This document shows positions 5,019-6,894 of a stretch of 6,894 nt of DNA, piece by piece. The DNA lies in the NCBI GenBank assembly GCA_937902115.1, contig CALGSR010000106.1, forward strand, positions 1 through 6,894, read 5' to 3'. Source of the stretch: an uncultured Bacillus sp. (GTDB lineage: Bacteria > Bacillota > Bacilli > Bacillales > Cytobacillaceae). A program made the position numbers and the translations under genes. Each line of letters opens with the position of its first letter. Position 1 is the stretch's first letter. The notes beneath the pieces are model-generated. The model was not told where the DNA came from, did not search any database, and saw nothing but the letters and a program-made list of their open reading frames with translations.

Positions 5019-5123
5019 ATGGCGAAGCAAGCAAATAAAGATGGCGGTACAAAGCAAAAAGGGAAAAATAAACCAAACCAAAAAACATCCGGTTCTGCTA
5101 ATAAGCAAAATGGATACCACTAA
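5019..5123 (+). CDS. Small basic peptide, possible minor spore protein
   Basis: A 34-residue peptide beginning MAKQANKDGG and ending NKQNGYH. AGGAGGGG (5006-5013) lies five bases before the ATG, and a terminator begins four bases after the stop, so the unit is complete. It has eight lysines and one acidic residue, is rich in Asn, Gln and Gly, and lacks hydrophobic residues apart from Ala, Pro and one Tyr. It is therefore soluble and probably disordered. This composition and size resemble minor small acid-soluble spore proteins of Bacillus (SspK/M/N/P types), but I do not recognise a specific family. The reading frame stays open upstream to 4776, but that part crosses the structured noncoding element and has no ribosome site. 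A spore role is inferred from composition and the upstream CATAATA promoter element. Confidence 0.72.
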   Translation: MAKQANKDGGTKQKGKNKPNQKTSGSANKQNGYH

Positions 5124-5127
5124 AAAG

Positions 5128-5151
5128 AAGGTCCTCTATGGACCTTTTTTT
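5128..5151. terminator. Bidirectional terminator between the small peptide gene and the metal ATPase
   Basis: AAGGTCC (5128-5134) and GGACCTT (5140-5146) form a perfect 7-bp stem with a 5-base loop. Seven T residues follow on the plus strand. On the minus strand the same stem is followed by TTCTTTTT, so it can also end the convergent ATPase transcript, 20 bases past that stop. Confidence 0.9.
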
Positions 5152-5170
5152 GTATGGTGGCAGAAGGTAA

Positions 5171-6894
5171 TCAAATGGACTTGATATATCCCCGTCTAGG
5201 GGCACTTATTTCAATAGACGAAGACTGTTCAAGGATGGTGCTGCCTTCATGGCCGAGAACTCCTAAAGGCAGATTTACTGCTTGTAAAAAGTTTGACGAA
5301 ATAAGAAGGACGATGACACTAATAGAGAAAATGATATTTTGCTTTACAATTTTGTTCATCCGTTTCGATAATTGAATCGCTTCTGAAATACGCGGTAAAT
5401 CGTTTTTTATTAAGACGATATCAGCCGTTTCAAGTGCGACATCTGTGCCGCCCCCCATGGCAATTCCAACACTTGCGGTAGCTAAAGCCGGGGCATCGTT
5501 AATCCCATCGCCAACCATCCCGACATTTCCATACTTTTCACGTAACCTTTTTATATATGCCGCCTTACTTTCCGGAAGACATTCGGCAACAAATTCATGA
5601 ACATGACTTTCGGAAGAGATTGTCTGTGCCGTTTTCCAACTGTCTCCCGTCACCATGACGGTATAAATTCCTTGTTTCCTCAACTGTTCAATGGCTGCTT
5701 TTGTTTCTTCTCTAACATTATCCCTTAAGGCAATCAGCCCTGCGATTATTTCATCCTTTTCGACAAAGACGATTGTTTTGCCCTCGCTTGCAAGGCTAAC
5801 GGCAGCGCCATCAGCAAATGCAAGGGTTTTATCCTTCCCGATGAAACCTGCTTTGCCAATTTTCCACCTTGTTGCACCAATAAACGCCTTCACACCCCAC
5901 CCAGAAACATCCTCAATGCCGTCTGGGTGAATCAGATGAGACGATAGGTTTTCCTTCGTATATTTTACAATTGCATTGGCAAGGGGGTGGTTAGAGTGGC
6001 TTTCAATCGATGCGGCGATTAGCAAAACCTCTTCTTTACTGAAACCATTTCCAGTAAGAATATCTGTTACCTCAGGTTCTCCCTTTGTTAATGTTCCTGT
6101 TTTATCAAAAGCAATCGCCTTAAGGTTGCTTAAATTTTCTAAATGGACACCGCCTTTGAACAGAATGCCACGGCGCGCACCGTTCGAAATAGCTGACAGT
6201 GTTGCTGGCATAATGGATGCAACGAGGGCGCATGGTGAGGCAACGACAAGTAGAACCATTGCGCGATAAAAGGTTTCAGTCCAGGTCCAGCCAAGCAGAT
6301 AATGGGGCGAGAACAGCATAAGCAATGTAGTAATTAGAACCGCTTTGACATAATGTCCTTCAAAACGCTCAATAAACAATTGGGATGGGGATTTTTCACT
6401 TTGAGCTGTTTGAACCAACTCAATAATCTTTTGAAACAGTGTTTCGTTTGTTGCTTTTGTTATTTCAATTGTAATCGAGCCATTTATATTCACTGTTCCC
6501 GCAAAAACCTCATGGTGGAATTCCTTTGTGACAGGCATGGATTCCCCCGTAATCGCGGATTCATCAATGGAGGAGGTTCCTTTAACGATTATGCCGTCAG
6601 CAGGAATACGTTCCCCGGGTTTAATTAAAATATGGTCACCTATGGACAGCTGAGAAACGGGAACGCGCTCTTTTCTTTCGTTTGTTATCCTGAGGGCATC
6701 TTCCGGCTGCAATTTCATTAGGTAAGAAATTTCCTTGCGGCTTTTATTCATCGTATATGATTCTAAAGCGCCACTAAGGGCAAAAATAAAAATTAAAATC
6801 GCACCTTCAGTCCAGTAGCCAATACTAGCTGAACCAATGGCAGCAATGATCATTAACAGCTCTACATTTAAGTTCTTGTTCTTGAGTGTGCTTA
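5171..6894 (-). CDS. P1B-4 type heavy-metal exporting ATPase (PfeT/ZosA-like), 5' end outside window, C-terminus frameshifted
   Basis: About 573 residues of a membrane P-type ATPase that pumps divalent metal out using ATP. The frame is open to the right edge, and the methionine at 6853 is internal. Counting from it: TGES at 102-105 (actuator domain), SPC at 206-208 in the transport helix, phosphorylated D250 in DKTGT, HP at 289-290, TGD at 402-404, GDGIND at 448-453 and HEGST at 535-539. SPC plus HEG(S/G)T marks subgroup P1B-4 (Fe/Co/Zn export). In B. subtilis that is PfeT, formerly YkvW/ZosA, a PerR/Fur-linked ferrous iron exporter. The metal is inferred. After L541 the expected end V-I-L-N-x-L-R-L-L is replaced by EQSSSIEIS and more, 19 unrelated residues. 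The lost frame still reads NSLRLLK-stop at 5229-5206. Function of the last helix may be impaired, or this is a sequencing error. Confidence 0.93.
   Translation of the reverse strand, partial: STLKNKNLNVELLMIIAAIGSASIGYWTEGAILIFIFALSGALESYTMNKSRKEISYLMKLQPEDALRITNERKERVPVSQLSIGDHILIKPGERIPADGIIVKGTSSIDESAITGESMPVTKEFHHEVFAGTVNINGSITIEITKATNETLFQKIIELVQTAQSEKSPSQLFIERFEGHYVKAVLITTLLMLFSPHYLLGWTWTETFYRAMVLLVVASPCALVASIMPATLSAISNGARRGILFKGGVHLENLSNLKAIAFDKTGTLTKGEPEVTDILTGNGFSKEEVLLIAASIESHSNHPLANAIVKYTKENLSSHLIHPDGIEDVSGWGVKAFIGATRWKIGKAGFIGKDKTLAFADGAAVSLASEGKTIVFVEKDEIIAGLIALRDNVREETKAAIEQLRKQGIYTVMVTGDSWKTAQTISSESHVHEFVAECLPESKAAYIKRLREKYGNVGMVGDGINDAPALATASVGIAMGGGTDVALETADIVLIKNDLPRISEAIQLSKRMNKIVKQNIIFSISVIVLLISSNFLQAVNLPLGVLGHEGSTILEQSSSIEISAPRRGYIKSI

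Noticed and set aside
5154..6628. Several plus-strand open frames of 70-100 residues opposite the metal ATPase.
   Set aside because: They are antisense shadows of a well-supported gene, without ribosome sites or recognisable domains.
1..6894. CRISPR array, insertion sequence or prophage attachment site.
   Set aside because: No regularly spaced repeats, no transposase or integrase reading frame and no target-site duplication were seen.

Overview
The window looks like chromosomal DNA of a low-GC, endospore-forming, motile Bacillaceae (Bacillus/Neobacillus type). Reasons: a SinI/SinR pair, Spo0A-box-like sites, the yfkK / yfkJ-yfkI-yfkH block known from Bacillus subtilis, AGGAGG-type ribosome binding sites, U-tailed hairpin terminators and frequent GTG/TTG starts. 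The genus is inferred; no search was run.

Layout. 1-251 (+): the C-terminus of a flagellar stator protein of the MotB/MotS type, closed by a strong terminator. 252-696 (+): a long leader with a cluster of Spo0A-box-like sites, then a 46-residue SinI anti-repressor and its terminator. 697-1240: a large inverted repeat, then sinR on the minus strand. sinI and sinR therefore converge here, whereas in B. subtilis they form one same-strand operon. 1241-1671: an AT-rich gap with the divergent control regions of sinR and map, including a nested dyad. 1672-2427 (+): a type I methionine aminopeptidase with all five metal ligands. 2560-2784 (-): YfkK (UPF0435/DUF1128). 2866-4518 (+): a tight three-gene operon of a low-molecular-weight protein tyrosine phosphatase (yfkJ), a YtxH-like small protein (yfkI) and a six-span YihY/BrkB membrane protein (yfkH).

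4519-5018 has no convincing gene but is the oddest part of the window. On the minus strand it has an extended -10 promoter, then a sequence like the boxA-containing leader/spacer of Bacillus rRNA operons, then about 250 bases dense in perfect hairpins, part of them enclosed by a long-range helix. I do not recognise the RNA family. It is the best candidate here for an undescribed element. 5019-5123 (+) encodes a 34-residue basic, Lys/Asn/Gln/Gly-rich peptide behind a sigma-G/F-like promoter, so possibly a minor spore protein. A bidirectional terminator separates it from the last gene.

5171-6894 (-): the 3' three quarters or so of a P1B-4 type metal-exporting ATPase (PfeT/ZosA-like, SPC and HEGST motifs), running off the right edge. 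Its last residues appear frameshifted: an apparent 8-base loss between two TTG repeats replaces the usual C-terminus of the last membrane helix with an unrelated polar tail.

Functionally, the left part joins motility and the motile/biofilm switch (stator, SinI, SinR, Spo0A sites). The middle is housekeeping (N-terminal Met removal, tyrosine phosphatase operon). The right part holds a putative noncoding RNA, a putative spore peptide and a metal exporter.
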